The notes under the pieces: model-generated
What the model was told of the DNA's origin: nothing
Database searches by the model: none
What the model saw: only the letters and a program-made list of their open reading frames with translations
Translations under genes and position numbers: made by a program
Part shown: piece after piece, positions 43,522 to 55,160 of the stretch
How the letters are laid out: each line of letters begins with the position of its first letter
Numbering within the stretch: position 1 is the first letter of the stretch
Assembly (NCBI RefSeq): GCF_018143015.1
Contig: NC_054748.1
Coordinates: forward strand, 11,026,967 to 11,090,966
Length of the DNA: 64,000 bases
Direction of reading: 5' to 3'
Origin: Lytechinus variegatus
Lineage: Eukaryota; Echinodermata; Echinoidea; Temnopleuroida; Toxopneustidae

Positions 43522-43730
43522 CCGGTGTGTTGGCTCAGTTGGTAGAGCGTCCGTATCACAACCGGGAAGTCGGGGGTTCAAACCCCAGCAGCGTCAGACC
43601 AAAAGACGTTAAAAGATGGGAGTTGCTGCTACCCTGTTTGGCGTTCAACGATTAAAGGGATAGAGCCTCGTCGATCTGGCGCTGCACAGCGGCTTCGGGG
43701 CCCACGATCAATTGGGCAAAGCAAATTTTC
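43522..43730 (+). mobile_element. tRNA-derived SINE, family 5
   Basis: The head GTGTGTTGGCTCAGTTGGTA has box A, and GGGGGTTCAAACCCC has box B. The acceptor arms do not pair. A body follows (GATCTGGCGCTGCACAGCGG). Preceded by an A10 run. Confidence 0.6.
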
Positions 43731-45044
43731 GGAGTATTTCATTTCATGTCTATTTCGAACAATAAATTATAGATTTTGATTTTCATTTTAAAGATTTCGA
43801 CTTTTTGCTCGTGCATGACTTTTTTATGACTTTGCCCCATACGCCAGATTGAGACCCCTCCTCACCTACTTGACGGTGTGTGGATTATTACGCCACAGGT
43901 GCGAATTATAGCTCCTCTTGGGTAGAATTAGAGAAAATGGATATCAAGAAATATAACAGTGTATAAGGAAAGTGGTTTCGATAATGATTATAAACATGTT
44001 AAGTATAAGGGGGACCTTTAGATGTTTCTTTACCTACTTTACAAGAACTTCTATAATCCACACGCCGAGGTTGCTGGAATGTGGCGTAGTCACACCAACA
44101 TGAACAATGAGCCCGATACCAACTGAATAATAATATTTCAATGGAAATGATAGCTTTAGTAGATTTGATGTCAGTATCGCCAATGTGTGACTGAGGCACA
44201 ATTGATGATGGACTTCTATTCTGACACAAATATTTTGACAATTGTTGTTTCAGAAAATGGCTAGTTCATGGTAAAAACAATACGTGATGAATGACATTCG
44301 ATAACGAGTATACAAAGATGTTTCAACACTCCACTTTTAAAACGTCATAAAGTTAACATAGAAAACCTGGAAAACAGTGATATGATACTTGTTGATGATT
44401 CCTTTTAATTCGTGTTGTTTTTCACAGATTGACATGTGATATACAATGGTTGACAACTTTTTTTTACTTTTATTTATGATTAGCATGAAGAGAAAATGTA
44501 GAAGTAGTAGAGGAAGTAGGTGTGTTATTATCATTGTTAAATGAACAGAATTTCAGTCTCAGAATCCATATTTAAACCTAAAATTTGAAGTAATTAGAAG
44601 GGATATTACTTTAAAGTCTGAAAAATAAAGAAAGATTACTTTGCTGCAAGGTGTGGCTAAATTACAAAAATTATAATAATCTGAGCTTGTCCGGAACTTG
44701 TCTCTTTATGTTTATATGAAAATTAGAAACGTGGTGACGAGAATTATTGCTGACTGATGGTTTTACATTTGATTTGTTCAAACCTAAAATCTTTTTACTT
44801 CACCGTTTTAAAGGGGCAGGATATTCCGCTGCATGTAACGATTTCGAGACATTCAAATAGAAAAGATAACTGCCATTTGGACCAGTGCCAAATCGACGAC
44901 TTCCTTGAAACGTATTGCTAATTAGAGACACAAATTTCTTTGAAAAGATTGTACAAAAATACTTCTCCATAGAAAGTTAAACAATCCACAAAGATCGTAT
45001 AATTCTGTACCAAGGTCCCGTCTTACAAAGAGTTACGATTGGTT
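43731..45044. other. Intergenic, no gene seen
   Basis: No recognisable exon or complete repeat. 45014-45043 resembles the start of another repeat (CCCGTCTTACAAAGAGTTAC), interrupted by the next element. Confidence 0.35.
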
Positions 45045-45259
45045 AGGGGGGTGTTTCACAAAGATTTAAGTATGACTTAAGTCGCACTTAAATGCCGACG
45101 CATACATGATATGCAACGCGCAATCTTATTGATAGATACGCGGTAGTGCGCGTCCTCATGGCACGATCTGACCAATGCGGTCAAGCCTTTCATACCGTAC
45201 GCAACTCGGCATTTAAGTGCCACTCTAAGTCATACTTGAATCTTTGTGAAACACCCCCC
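45045..45259. mobile_element. Foldback element with arms of about 58 bp
   Basis: Left arm GGGGGGTGTTTCACAAAGAT then AAGTATGACTTAAG; right arm AAGTCATACTTGAATCTTTG then TGAAACACCCCCC. The arms also share GGCATTTAAGTGC. The loop is GC-richer. It seems to be inserted into an older repeat. Confidence 0.75.
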
Positions 45260-45283
45260 ATGTTGATCCAATCATCTATTCAT

Positions 45284-45450
45284 AATGCATATAGCATTTT
45301 CATTTATTTCATGTTGATAAAACAGCAATGTGATAAAACGCATTTTTTTTTGGGGGGGTGGTAAAGAAATCAACACATTGTTATCCAAAATGCATATAGC
45401 ATTTTCATTTATTTCATGTACGATAAAACATCAATGTGGATAAAACGCCA
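45284..45450. repeat. Direct repeat, two units of about 61 bp
   Basis: AATGCATATAGCATTTTCAT starts both 45284 and 45389, and similarity continues through ATGTGATAAAACGC. The units are separated by a T/G homopolymer spacer. Confidence 0.7.
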
Positions 45451-45463
45451 TGTTCAATGGCAT

Positions 45464-45535
45464 AATACCATAATCGAACCCCCGATCCTTGGATCTCCAA
45501 ATAAGCGCCTTAGACTACTCGGCCACGGCACCTCC
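45464..45535 (-). mobile_element. tRNA-Leu/Ser-like SINE head, family 4
   Basis: The minus strand reads GGAGGTGCCGTGGCCGAGTA, CTAAGGCGC and GGGGGTTCGATTATGG. It could be a tRNA pseudogene; the 3' acceptor half does not pair with the 5' half, so it is not a functional tRNA. Confidence 0.5.
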
Positions 45536-45537
45536 TA

Positions 45538-47427
45538 GGGGGAATCATATTTTGATATTGTCATCGTTATCATCATGGTCGACATTTTTTTTTAATGTCA
45601 ATGGCGGACATGGTCGACATTGTTTTTAATGTCGTTATTATGTTAGGATGGTTTATATTCTCATCAAGAGCAAAAATTTATTAACTAATAATCCCTATTC
45701 CCGTAACCCGTACTTTCCTCTTCTTTCCTATTTTTATTCTGTCGTTTTTCACTCTCGTTAAGGGATAGCATGAAATAAGAATTCCCATGTCCATCTTGTA
45801 GTCAAATTGGCATGTCAAACATGGGAAATTTGTGTATATGAGCGTAGCCATGGTAGCCTGTGTGTTATAATGTGAAGCCCGGAATTCCAACCTAGAAGTA
45901 CACGAAACGGATGAAAAACAGACCAAAATCCTCATTAGACATTTAAAAATTTATGTAGATTTACATGACTTTCTCGAAATGAACTATTATGGACTTACGT
46001 CGTTGTTAAATTCATATATTCGGTTTCATCCTGCATTCCTGCTTATATTATCGTTTTCCACCTTCTCATACCTCTCTTTTCTCTTTCCGCCTCACCGCCA
46101 TTTGAAACAAAAATAAAATAAAAACTTGCATCCATAGTTCTCAAAGTTGTTTACACCTGTCTGGATGTCTTCCTATTGTTTCCTTCTTCTGTGATGTCAA
46201 CTCCTTTGTTGTCAAATCCCAGTTTTAGAATGCATTTTTCTTGTCTCAATAACATCTTGTTTTCCCCGAGAGATATTCCCTCGCTTCATTTGATTCACCA
46301 AAAAAGGCTATCGTTACCAAATTTATCTGGAAAAATTTCATAATTCGTCGCGTTTTTATATTCATTTACTCAACATTCATTGAAAAAAATGCAAGATATA
46401 AATGAAATATTCTTCACATTTACCGATACATCGGTAAAAAAAAAAACATTGTTAATATACAAGATTGTTTTTAAGAAGTTCTCTTTTCACTCATTATAGT
46501 AAGCAGTTCTTCGAATGGGCCCTACCCAAGATTATATGTTATTATAACCCTCCTACATTCTCATATACGTCGAACACCTGAAAAGAAGGCAGAAGGTCGC
46601 ATTTTTAACGCTATTAAGAACGGGGGCTGATTCAGCCGCCATCCCCTCGACATTACCTTTCCAGGATAAATCCGCCAATCGAGACTTTTCGACAGCCATT
46701 GACAGCGCCGCTCGCTGATTCTTAATTTAAGTCTTGCGCAACTTTTGAGACCAAAGTATCGACACCCGGGTAAGAGCGTCCAAAATTACGCAACATTTCG
46801 AAAGGGTATGTCAGACCCAACCTTGCTCAGAACGTGAATTCCTGTACTCATCCATTTCAAATACTGTTTTAGTTTTCAAAAATAATAACATGTTATAACA
46901 CAAGCGAAGATTTGTTTAGTAGAATGCATTCGTTATTCAGGTCATTATGTCTTGAAGTTCAATATTATCATTATTGGTGTTGGAGTTTGCAACTATTTTG
47001 TAGAGGCAACAGTTTAACGCAAAATGTCTTACTTTCGGATATAGATAGCTTTAACTGTATGATTTGCGTGAGCGAAGTTGCGAAAAAAAATCAATAAAAC
47101 GTCAATATCGTAAAATTTGGGATCGACTGTCACAAACTTGACGACGTACGTCTTGTCGATAAACCAGTTTTGGAACGTAAGCTTAATCCCGACCATAACA
47201 AAATATCACTTCGGTCATCAGTATCATCTTCAATAAATTCGTTGCACCCATGATAGTCGTGTTAGTGATTTTAAAAGGGAAGTCCATCTTTATCAACTTT
47301 GAAAACAGTAAGAGAAATGAAGGTTTGACGTATAATTGCCGACTAACAGCGATAAGATTTTTATAGGAATGATATTGTGTCTTAACATAAGAGCAGAACC
47401 CCCAATAATTTATCTAATATTAATTTC
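45538..47427. other. Intergenic, no gene seen
   Basis: AT-rich, no exon or repeat boundary recognised apart from a short duplicated ATGGTCGACATTTTT/ATGGTCGACATTGTT at 45575-45625. Confidence 0.35.
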
Positions 47428-47779
47428 ATAATAATAATATTCCGCATTTATATAGCGCTCTATACATCGGAACGACGTCTCTAAGCGCTTTACAGACATA
47501 TTATTACCCCGGTCATCGGATCCTTGCATGCCCGCATACAATGTATGCACCTTCTCCACTCCCTGGGGAGCATTCCAACAAGAGTTCCAAGACTCAATTG
47601 CTAAGCATACTACATATAGGCTTTCACATCCTACCGGGTACCCATTTAACACCTGGGTGGAGAGTGGCAAAGTGTGGATTAACGCCTTGCCAAAGGACGC
47701 TAGGCCATGGTGGGATTCGAACACACGACCCTCTGATTACAAGGCGAGAGTCAGAACCGCTACACCACGGCGCTTCCAC
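47428..47779 (-). mobile_element. tRNA-derived SINE, family 2, copy E
   Basis: The minus strand begins GTGGAAGCGCCGTGGTGTAG, with box B GTGTTCGAATCCC, a long body and an (ATT)n tail at 47428-47440. The partner copy is at 51997. Confidence 0.85.
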
Positions 47780-48194
47780 TTCATAACCCCCCCCCCCTTA
47801 CCATTAATGGTAATAGTATATATTTCTTAAGATAATATTTGAGACAATCTGTTTGATTATACATTAAAATGCATAGTTAAAATCACGTTTTATTACGTAT
47901 GTTTTTGTTCAAAAACGAGCTTGCGTAATACAAAAATTTAAGAGAGATTCCCTCCTAATGGCTTCACGAACTTATCATTTGTTTTGATCCATGACTCAGT
48001 TATTTTTTTATATTTTCATGAAACCTTCATCGATAAACATGTATCTTTATTGATATAATATATCAATATATATCAATATATTATATTCTTATTTTTATGA
48101 TATATCATTTTTTTAGTTCGTTTATGAGCCTTTTTTTAATCAAAGCAAACTTGATATCCTGCTAAACTTTCACTATAAAATGATTCATATTCGG
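47780..48194. other. Intergenic with AT hairpin
   Basis: A nested AT palindrome (GATATAATATATCAATATAT) lies at 48050-48110. No gene. Confidence 0.4.
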
Positions 48195-48267
48195 ACACCA
48201 GATAAAATTTGAGATTTGGTTTTCAGATTAATTCAATCTGAAAAATCTGAATATCTTTATCTGGTGT
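48195..48267. repeat. 73-bp hairpin, possible minimal MITE
   Basis: ACACCAGATAAA...TTTCAGATT pairs with AATCTGAAAA...TTTATCTGGTGT around a loop of a few bases. Almost the whole length is stem. Confidence 0.65.
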
Positions 48268-49954
48268 AACTTAACTCAAAATAAATTCAGTCATGCAATC
48301 GTGATTACATGATGCAAAGATAGAGGGAAGTGAGGTGCTTAGATCTCGTGTACCTATTTTTTTCTCTGACATTTATGATTTTCGTTTATGTTTTCAAAGA
48401 CCAACTGGCTCGACTACAAGTCTTATTCAAAAGGACACTTGTGGAGGTAAATTTCTAATATAATTTAGTTGAGCCTAGTTTAAAATTAAAGAAAAAACTT
48501 CCGAGATGTCTGAGTAAGTGGCACCAGGTCGTGTTGATGAAATTTTGAAAACAATCGACGGAATGTCTTGCAGGATATTTTTTAATCCCTATTTCACCGA
48601 TGATATACTTTGAAAGTGGCCACCCTCCCTTCTTTTCAACAACCGACTTTAAACGCCAGCCGAAGATACCGGACAGTACATCTGTCAAGGTTCACACGAC
48701 ATCTCAACAATTTCAGATAAGTTCGTTGTCTGCTTCTCGTACATAATTATAACGTGCATAATTTTCTGGACTCGTTCAATGGTCATGCCGTGTGAACCTA
48801 ACTCCTCTAATTCGATGGGGAATGCGTTAGCGTCCTAATCCTTTTATTTGTGCGTGTTAACCCATTCTCGGGATCGTGCCCATCTGAAATGATCCACTCA
48901 AATAAGTAAAAGCAAGAAAAGCATCTCTAAGAAAACAAATTTCTCGCAAAATTAAACACAAAGGGAATCCCCGAACCGTTATTCGACACTCCAAAAGAGG
49001 ACAACACGGAGGAATGTGTGTACGAGTAAGTTCTGGAGCTTTCAGATATTAAAGTTTCGTGCTAGGCTGTAAGATACTTCTAAGGATTCTTGAAAGATTG
49101 TTTTCGTCTTACCATCAATTAAAAGATAGAGACCTTAAGTGGACCGGTGGGTATTTGTTGTTTTCAATGAAACTCCTGGAATGTCTTGTCTCTCTTGTCC
49201 TCCTGACTTTGATTTAAGAGGACTTCCAGCCAGATTTTTGACAAATAACTACAACCAATTATACGTCTTGGAATGTGAGCTTTAGAACTGCACAATTCAG
49301 ACGGATGCCAGTGGTGATTAGGAGAAACTGTATCAGTGACAATCTCCAAATTGCACTGATTCTTCGCGCTATTCCGCAAATATTTATGCTTTTGTAATAA
49401 ATCTCTTGAAAACAAATTAATTGCGGATTTCTACTCAAAGGTATGCAGACGGATAGCTTCGGAGTATGTGGCGCCATAACAAGCATTTCTAGGTCTATGA
49501 TTCGACTATCTGGAATGTACAATCTTCGCAATCAAATTAAATTGAAATAGTCTCTCTTTTTTCGTTATCTTTTTCTGAACCAAATACCTGTTAAAGGATT
49601 GTCACTCACTGGGTCCGTTTCAGAAGGAATGACGATCAAACTCAACAAAAAAAATCAAACGTAACCCGATTTTCAACTAATGAAACGCATGCATTAGGGC
49701 CTTGCGATTTTTTTTTCTTCTTTTTTACTTTAGTGTGTCGAAGTTTTCTCATCGAATCCTGATTGTTGATGTCAATTAATTTCTTGACCTCATTTTTTTT
49801 CTTTTTCAATCACTAGTAAGAATTTTGTACTGTTAGTAATCATTTAAATGATTGTAAATCCACTATTTTACGTGCAAATTGGCAATGTTTGACAAAATAC
49901 CTTATATTCAGCTTTCTTATAAATATTTGTATTTGTTTATTCATTATTATTAAA
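48268..49954. other. Intergenic, no gene seen
   Basis: Slightly GC-richer around 48480-48700 and 49160-49530, with modest minus-strand open frames that I cannot match to any family. I do not call them exons. Confidence 0.3.
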
Positions 49955-50127
49955 CACACCCTTTCGTTCAAACCGGGGGGGGGGCTTTGGACGAAAGGGC
50001 GCGTTCCGGTGAACGCGACGCGACGTGGCGCCCCCAACGCACCCTTTCGGCCAAACCGGGGGGCTTTGGACGAATCTTCGCGTTCGCGTTGACGCACCCT
50101 AACGCGACAGCACCCACCCTTTCGACA
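49955..50127. repeat. CpG-rich tandem repeat of about 80 bp
   Basis: CACCCTTTCG then AAACCGGGG and GGCTTTGGACGAA occur twice (from 49955 and about 50035), and a third start (CACCCTTTCGAC) is at 50112. It is dense in CpG, unlike its AT-rich surroundings. Confidence 0.65.
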
Positions 50128-50540
50128 TAAGCCCTAGTGAACATAGTGAGGAAAACTGAACGTCTACTTTATGCAATCAACGAAAATTCCAATGATATTT
50201 CGTGGCATGTAATATTAATAAACTTTTTTTTTTCTTTTTTCTGGCACGCTTGATTCTCTCGTTCCTTCTTCAGCTTAGCGGTAACGACCACCGGGGATGG
50301 GAAAGCCCGAAGATGTAAGGACTAGACGTATAAGGATATGACAGAAGTCAGCCAAAACAACTGATTTAGGAACTGAAGCGGGACGACAAGAATCAAACGG
50401 ACCAGAACCCGCCCGTACTCCCTGTCGAATTCGGTGATCCCACTTTAAGACTTTGTGTGTTTCGTAATTTCCGATACGCTAATGCCGAAAATTATGAATT
50501 TTTTCAGTTGGCTAGCATGCATAAGACAAATGAAGAGCTC
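50128..50540. other. Intergenic, no gene seen
   Basis: No recognisable feature; somewhat GC-richer at 50260-50450. Confidence 0.35.
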
Positions 50541-51791
50541 ACTTGCAAAAGGGGTTAGGTGCATTTTTCATCAAATTTGATTTTTATGTCTTAATATATA
50601 GATATTTAGTAGCTCTATAAGATGATACCAAAGAAAAGTTGAACTTCCTATTAAAAAGTGAACTAAGATGGCAAAGAAAAATCACCTGTTTTTTCAAAAG
50701 GGGTAAGGTTCATTTCAGTATAGTTGCAAAAGGGGTTAGGTCCACACAGATTTTTTTTTAAAGAATATCTTTTCAAAAATATGAAGACAAGTGGATTTCT
50801 CTTATACCCAATTTTATGTTCTCATGGTAGGGTATCATGAAAATTCAGTTTCGCATAAGAATATTGCAACATGGGAGAATAAACAAAATGATTTTCTTGG
50901 AGTGGACCTAACCTCTTTTGCAACTTAACTCTTCTGAAGAACTCATTTGTCAAAAAGGGGTAGGGTCTATTTTTTATAAATTTTATTGTTTTCTGGCTCC
51001 AAACCTCTAATTATTTAGTAACTCTGATGATACCAATGTCAATTCGAATGTCAAATACTTTGACATTTTACTTTACCATGTACATATTTACTGTTACCAT
51101 GTATGCACCGCTTTGTTCCAATTTACAGATAGATATTTCATGTTGTAAGTTATTGATGTTTTTGATAACGATATATAATTTCGTCTTTTTCTTACTATCA
51201 TTATTATTCTTTTTCTTCTTCTTCTTTTTTTCTTCTGTTATCTTCTCTGTTGTCTTTTTCTTCTTCCTCTCACTTTTCCCTTCTTCTTCCTTTTTTCTTC
51301 TCCTCCCCTCCTCTTCATGTTTCAATGATTGCATTGTAATATTTAATTGAAGCTTAATTCTATTCCATATATATTGTTCGTTAAACAATGATTTTAAAAT
51401 GTTTATTTTGTCAATGTTCGACACGGCCCCAATGGAAATCAGTCTGTGAACTGTTTGGGCTTTTTAACCGTGTATAAATAAAATAAATCTTATCTTATCT
51501 TAATTTCAAATGAAACGTGAATGAAAGTGGCAAAGGAATATTTTCTAATCAAAAGAGATTGGATTAATTTCAGTTTACTTGCAAAAGGGGTTAGGTCCAC
51601 AATGTTATTTTCTTTAAAAATGTATAGAAAAAATCTAAGACAGGTAGATTTATTTTATACACAATTTTATGTTCACATGATAGGGTAGCACATCATGACA
51701 ATTTAGTTTCTCATAAGAATATTGCAATAAGTCAGAATAAAAAAAAACATTTTTTCTCGGAATGGTCCAAAGTGGACCTAACCCCTTTTGC
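50541..51791. mobile_element. Tandemly duplicated inverted-repeat element split by a LINE fragment
   Basis: Two core elements, 50726-50921 and 51581-51791, each run from GCAAAAGGGGTTAGGTCCAC to its inverse (one mismatch in the first). Extra partial ends lie at 50545, 50696 and 50951. The 5' half of the second larger unit (50946 onward) matches the first (50541 onward), but is interrupted at roughly 51046-51505 by an insert ending AAATAAATCTTATCTTATCT, which looks like a LINE 3' end. Confidence 0.7.
51187..51310. repeat. Polypyrimidine (CTT)n tract
   Basis: T/C-rich tract within the LINE-like insert. Overlapping Phe-rich and Lys-rich frames are artefacts. Confidence 0.75.
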
Positions 51792-51996
51792 AACCGAATT
51801 CTTCAAATATAGTCCATCTCAACTATTTCTTCAATAATTGCCAATGAATGGAATCTGACTACTTTTGTGAGTAATTTCTATAAAATTATTTTTTACCATG
51901 CAATTAACATAATTAAATATCAATTCTTTCTTAATTTCTTTAGAACTGAACGCTATCCTTTTCCCATTTTCCGTTGTTATTCAGATCTGTTTACAT

Positions 51997-52334
51997 GTGG
52001 AAGAGCCGTGGTGTAGTGGTTCTGACTCTCGCCTTGTAAACAGAGGGTCGTGTGTTCGAATCCCACCGCGGTCTAGCGTCCTTTGGCAAGGCGTTAATCC
52101 ACACTTTGCCACTCTCGACCCAGGTGCTAAATGGGTACTCTGTAGGATGCGAAAGATATTGTATGTTTGATTTTGCCAGCGCCATAATGTGGCTGCGACG
52201 AATGCAAGGAATGCTCCCCAGGGAGCGGAAATTGTGCATTTTTCGTGCTTGATTGAAATGAATCCAATGACCGGGCTAATAATATGCTGTAACGCGCTTT
52301 GGGCCATTCTGGGAAAAACGCTTTATAAAAATTG

Positions 52335-52378
<44 letters not shown>

Positions 52379-52379
52379 T
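51997..52379 (+). mobile_element. tRNA-derived SINE, family 2, copy F
   Basis: Head GTGGAAGAGCCGTGGTGTAG, box B GTGTTCGAATCCC, body with CACTTTGCCACTCTCGACCC, and an (ATT)n tail at 52337-52379. It appears full length. Confidence 0.88.
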
Positions 52380-53204
52380 TGGGGGAGGGGTTCTCTCCCT
52401 TTTAGTATTTTCTTGCCTTCTATCTTTTTTTATTTTTATAGTTTGTTTTCCCTAATCCTTTTCATTGTTAATCCGGTTATAAAATGCATCAATACTGAAG
52501 TTGATATATGAACACCCAGGATTAATATTTTCAGAGCAGATTGGATGGTCAAGCCACATCAAAGATTGTTTTGATACTCGGTAACTCTTTGGATCGGATA
52601 TATACATACCTCTAAATAACGTCGAAACAAGATATATAAAATGTTCATTCACTCATAGACATGAAAACAAAAATTATGCTACTGTTACTTACCACCGACT
52701 CAATTGTTTAAGTAGGTCTATTAGCACGATTAGCCATATTAGCCGGCGTTTTCCGCCTGGATCTTGATTAAACTAAAGTGTTCACTTTGTATATCTAATC
52801 CGATGTGTTAAATCATTTATTTTCATCTAAATGTCACCACTCAACAGGTGTTTAAAGATAGAATTGAATATCAAAGAAAAATGTGCATTTATCGAAAACA
52901 TTGGGTGCACAAATTCTTTGAATATGCCACAGACGAGAACCAAATAATTGTAGTCTCCAAGTTCTAATCTGTCACGATAAAAGAGTAGGTCGCCCCTTCC
53001 ATTCCTGCCGCCACTGTTTTTATGTAGTAAGAAGGCAAAAATTTCATTAACTTCGAATTGGCAAAGATTGGAATTAATATTTTAATGCTCGAAGTTCAAA
53101 ATTTCCCCGATTTCAAAAGGTTGTGACCTAAATCGTAAGTTCACATTTGGACGCATTTCGTCCTACGTCAACTAGATGGGGCTATTTAATTTACATAGTA
53201 CCGG
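52380..53204. other. Intergenic, no gene seen
   Basis: Anonymous sequence. Confidence 0.35.
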
Positions 53205-53238
53205 AAAATGACACCGCGCCGCGGCGCGGTGTCATTTT
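53205..53238. repeat. Perfect 34-bp GC-centred palindrome
   Basis: AAAATGACACCGCGCC, then GC, then the exact complement in reverse. Every base pairs. The centre is CpG-rich (GCGCCGCGGCGC) in AT-rich surroundings. Confidence 0.9.
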
Positions 53239-53759
53239 TAGTTTGAAATTGTTAAAACATGACCGAGTCGGTTAGTATGTAAACTTTAAATGATAAATCA
53301 TCTTTTTTATGTAAGGTATAAAAAATTGAATAAAATGAGCTGCCGATCACTGACCCCGGTTTATGCATACTTGCCAATATTGATAAAGAAATTTACACTC
53401 GGAGAGCGTTCAAAGCGACCGAGCTGGAAGGGTGAGCTTCCTTCAGTTGGTTGGTTTCAAAATTGAATGAAAAACATTATGACAATACTGAAAACTTTCG
53501 CTTATTGTGCATCACTGAATTATCATTTTTTTGTAATACTTGCCTCACACACTTTATTAGCCTCCACTGGCTGCATCTTATATTTTTTCAGGTGTTCTTT
53601 TTCATACTTTTTCCGGGGATTGTTATTCGAAATACATTATGTCGCAGGCACAGTGTTGCTAAAATAATAATAATAATAACAATAATAATAATAATAATAT
53701 ACTACATAAGATTATTGTACCGAAATAGAATATATACATATGTGTGTGCGTATGTATAT
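53239..53759. other. Intergenic with (AAT)n
   Basis: (AAT)n microsatellite at 53665-53699 and TATG/TATA-type repeats from 53730. No gene. Confidence 0.45.
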
Positions 53760-53960
53760 ATGTATGTATGTATACATAAATTTGAAATGAATTTATTGGA
53801 ATATCATGGGCATCTGTATATATCCTGTTCAAAATAGAAATACAAAGAAATAGCATGCAAAACATACAAAACATATGTTAAATTTGAGGAAAAGCAAAAT
53901 TATACAAGGTAAAACCAGGTATAACAAATTATTTATTAGTAATACAAGTAATACATGCAT
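53760..53960 (-). mobile_element. Probable LINE 3' end fragment, reverse
   Basis: The minus strand ends CCAATAAATTCATTTCAAAT before a (TATG)n microsatellite, the usual form of a truncated non-LTR 3' end. Confidence 0.4.
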
Positions 53961-54215
53961 GTACGCATATAGTAAGTCGACTATAATTTCTTCTTTTCCA
54001 AGGGGGATCCACAATTTTACAAGCTTTGCTTTTTAGTGGATCCCCCTCATTTCCATATCCATTTATGCTCTATATTATACTGTGTTTTTTTTTACGAAGT
54101 AAGAATGCCCTTCTGTAAAATTGTATTTGATTTGTATTGTTTTATATTACTTTGTATTATGTTTTGAATGGAAATGAAATAAAAAAAGAATTGAATTGAA
54201 TTGAAAAATTGAATT
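53961..54215 (+). mobile_element. Probable LINE 3' end with stem-loop and (AATTG)n tail
   Basis: GGGGGATCCAC (54002-54012) and GTGGATCCCCC (54036-54046) form an 11-bp stem. Downstream is ATGAAATAAAAAAAG and then AATTGAATTGAATTG. A 3' stem-loop plus short tandem tail is typical of CR1/L2-clade elements. Confidence 0.5.
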
Positions 54216-54962
54216 TTGAATGGAATATAGATATCTACCAAATATACCGCTTTTTCTTTTGCTGTCACCATCTATGAAACGAGTGAATTCAATTCCACCA
54301 TTAGGGGAGGGGTCATCGCAATATGTTGAGCCAAAATTATTACGAACCCAACATTATTGAATATGCTGATGGGCGACTGTAACATGTCAACTATTCACAA
54401 TGTTATAAATACTACTGTCTGAGTTTTTGTGCTGAGGATTTATGTCTTCTATCAGTTTTTTTTTCTTTTTCTTGATCAATGTTTTATCATGTTTATGATG
54501 TTACCGACTAAATATTTAAAACACACCACTTTTCCGTAGGACTTGATAAACCTGCATATCAATTTTCAATGGTAGCGTCCTTAGCATCGTAATGTATATG
54601 AGACATTGAAGAGGCTTTCAAATAATAACTAAATACTACGTATATATCACAATTAATCATTCTTTTTATGATTTACCACCTCTCATTTCAGAGCGTAGAG
54701 CCGGGCATATCATTGTTGATTCATTCTCGGAGGCATTTAATTGTTAGTAGTAGTAGTAGATTAATACTGCATAATAAATGCAAGTGAGCATTGCGAGCGA
54801 GCTTTTTAATATGCTTTGTTGAGTCGTCTGAATAATACGTACAATTATAAACCAAAAATATTTGATAAAATAAAACAAATGATCATAACATTCATACAGG
54901 AAACCCTTTTCTTCGAACAGTGGAAGGGGCTTATCTCGAATCCCCCATCACTGACATTGCTA
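54216..54962. other. Intergenic, no gene seen
   Basis: A short (AGT)n run lies near 54745-54762. Otherwise anonymous. Confidence 0.35.
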
Positions 54963-55160
54963 TACACAGTAAAAAAACAGCACCTTGCTTAATTCTGTCG
55001 CTCTAACTACAAGTTGTTTCAGTTTTTTAAACAACTTGTTAATAAGTTGAAACATTTCTTTTAGAAAATCAAACAGTTTTTTAAAGATTCAAACAGAAGT
55101 TGTTAAATTGACTGGCTTGAACAACGTGCTTAAAAATTTTAACAGCGTTTTTACAGTGTA
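54963..55160. mobile_element. Tc1/mariner-like MITE with TA ends
   Basis: TACACAGTAAAAAAACAGC at the left and GCGTTTTTACAGTGTA at the right are inverted repeats beginning at TA. The interior has inverted ACAACTTGTT motifs. About 200 bp, non-coding. Confidence 0.6.

Noticed and set aside
48455..49531. Possible exons in a slightly GC-richer stretch
   Set aside because: Open frames of 77-90 codons without family similarity or consistent splice borders.
51027..51424. Phe-rich plus-strand and Lys/Glu-rich minus-strand open frames
   Set aside because: Same cause: a CTT-rich tract inside a LINE-like insert.
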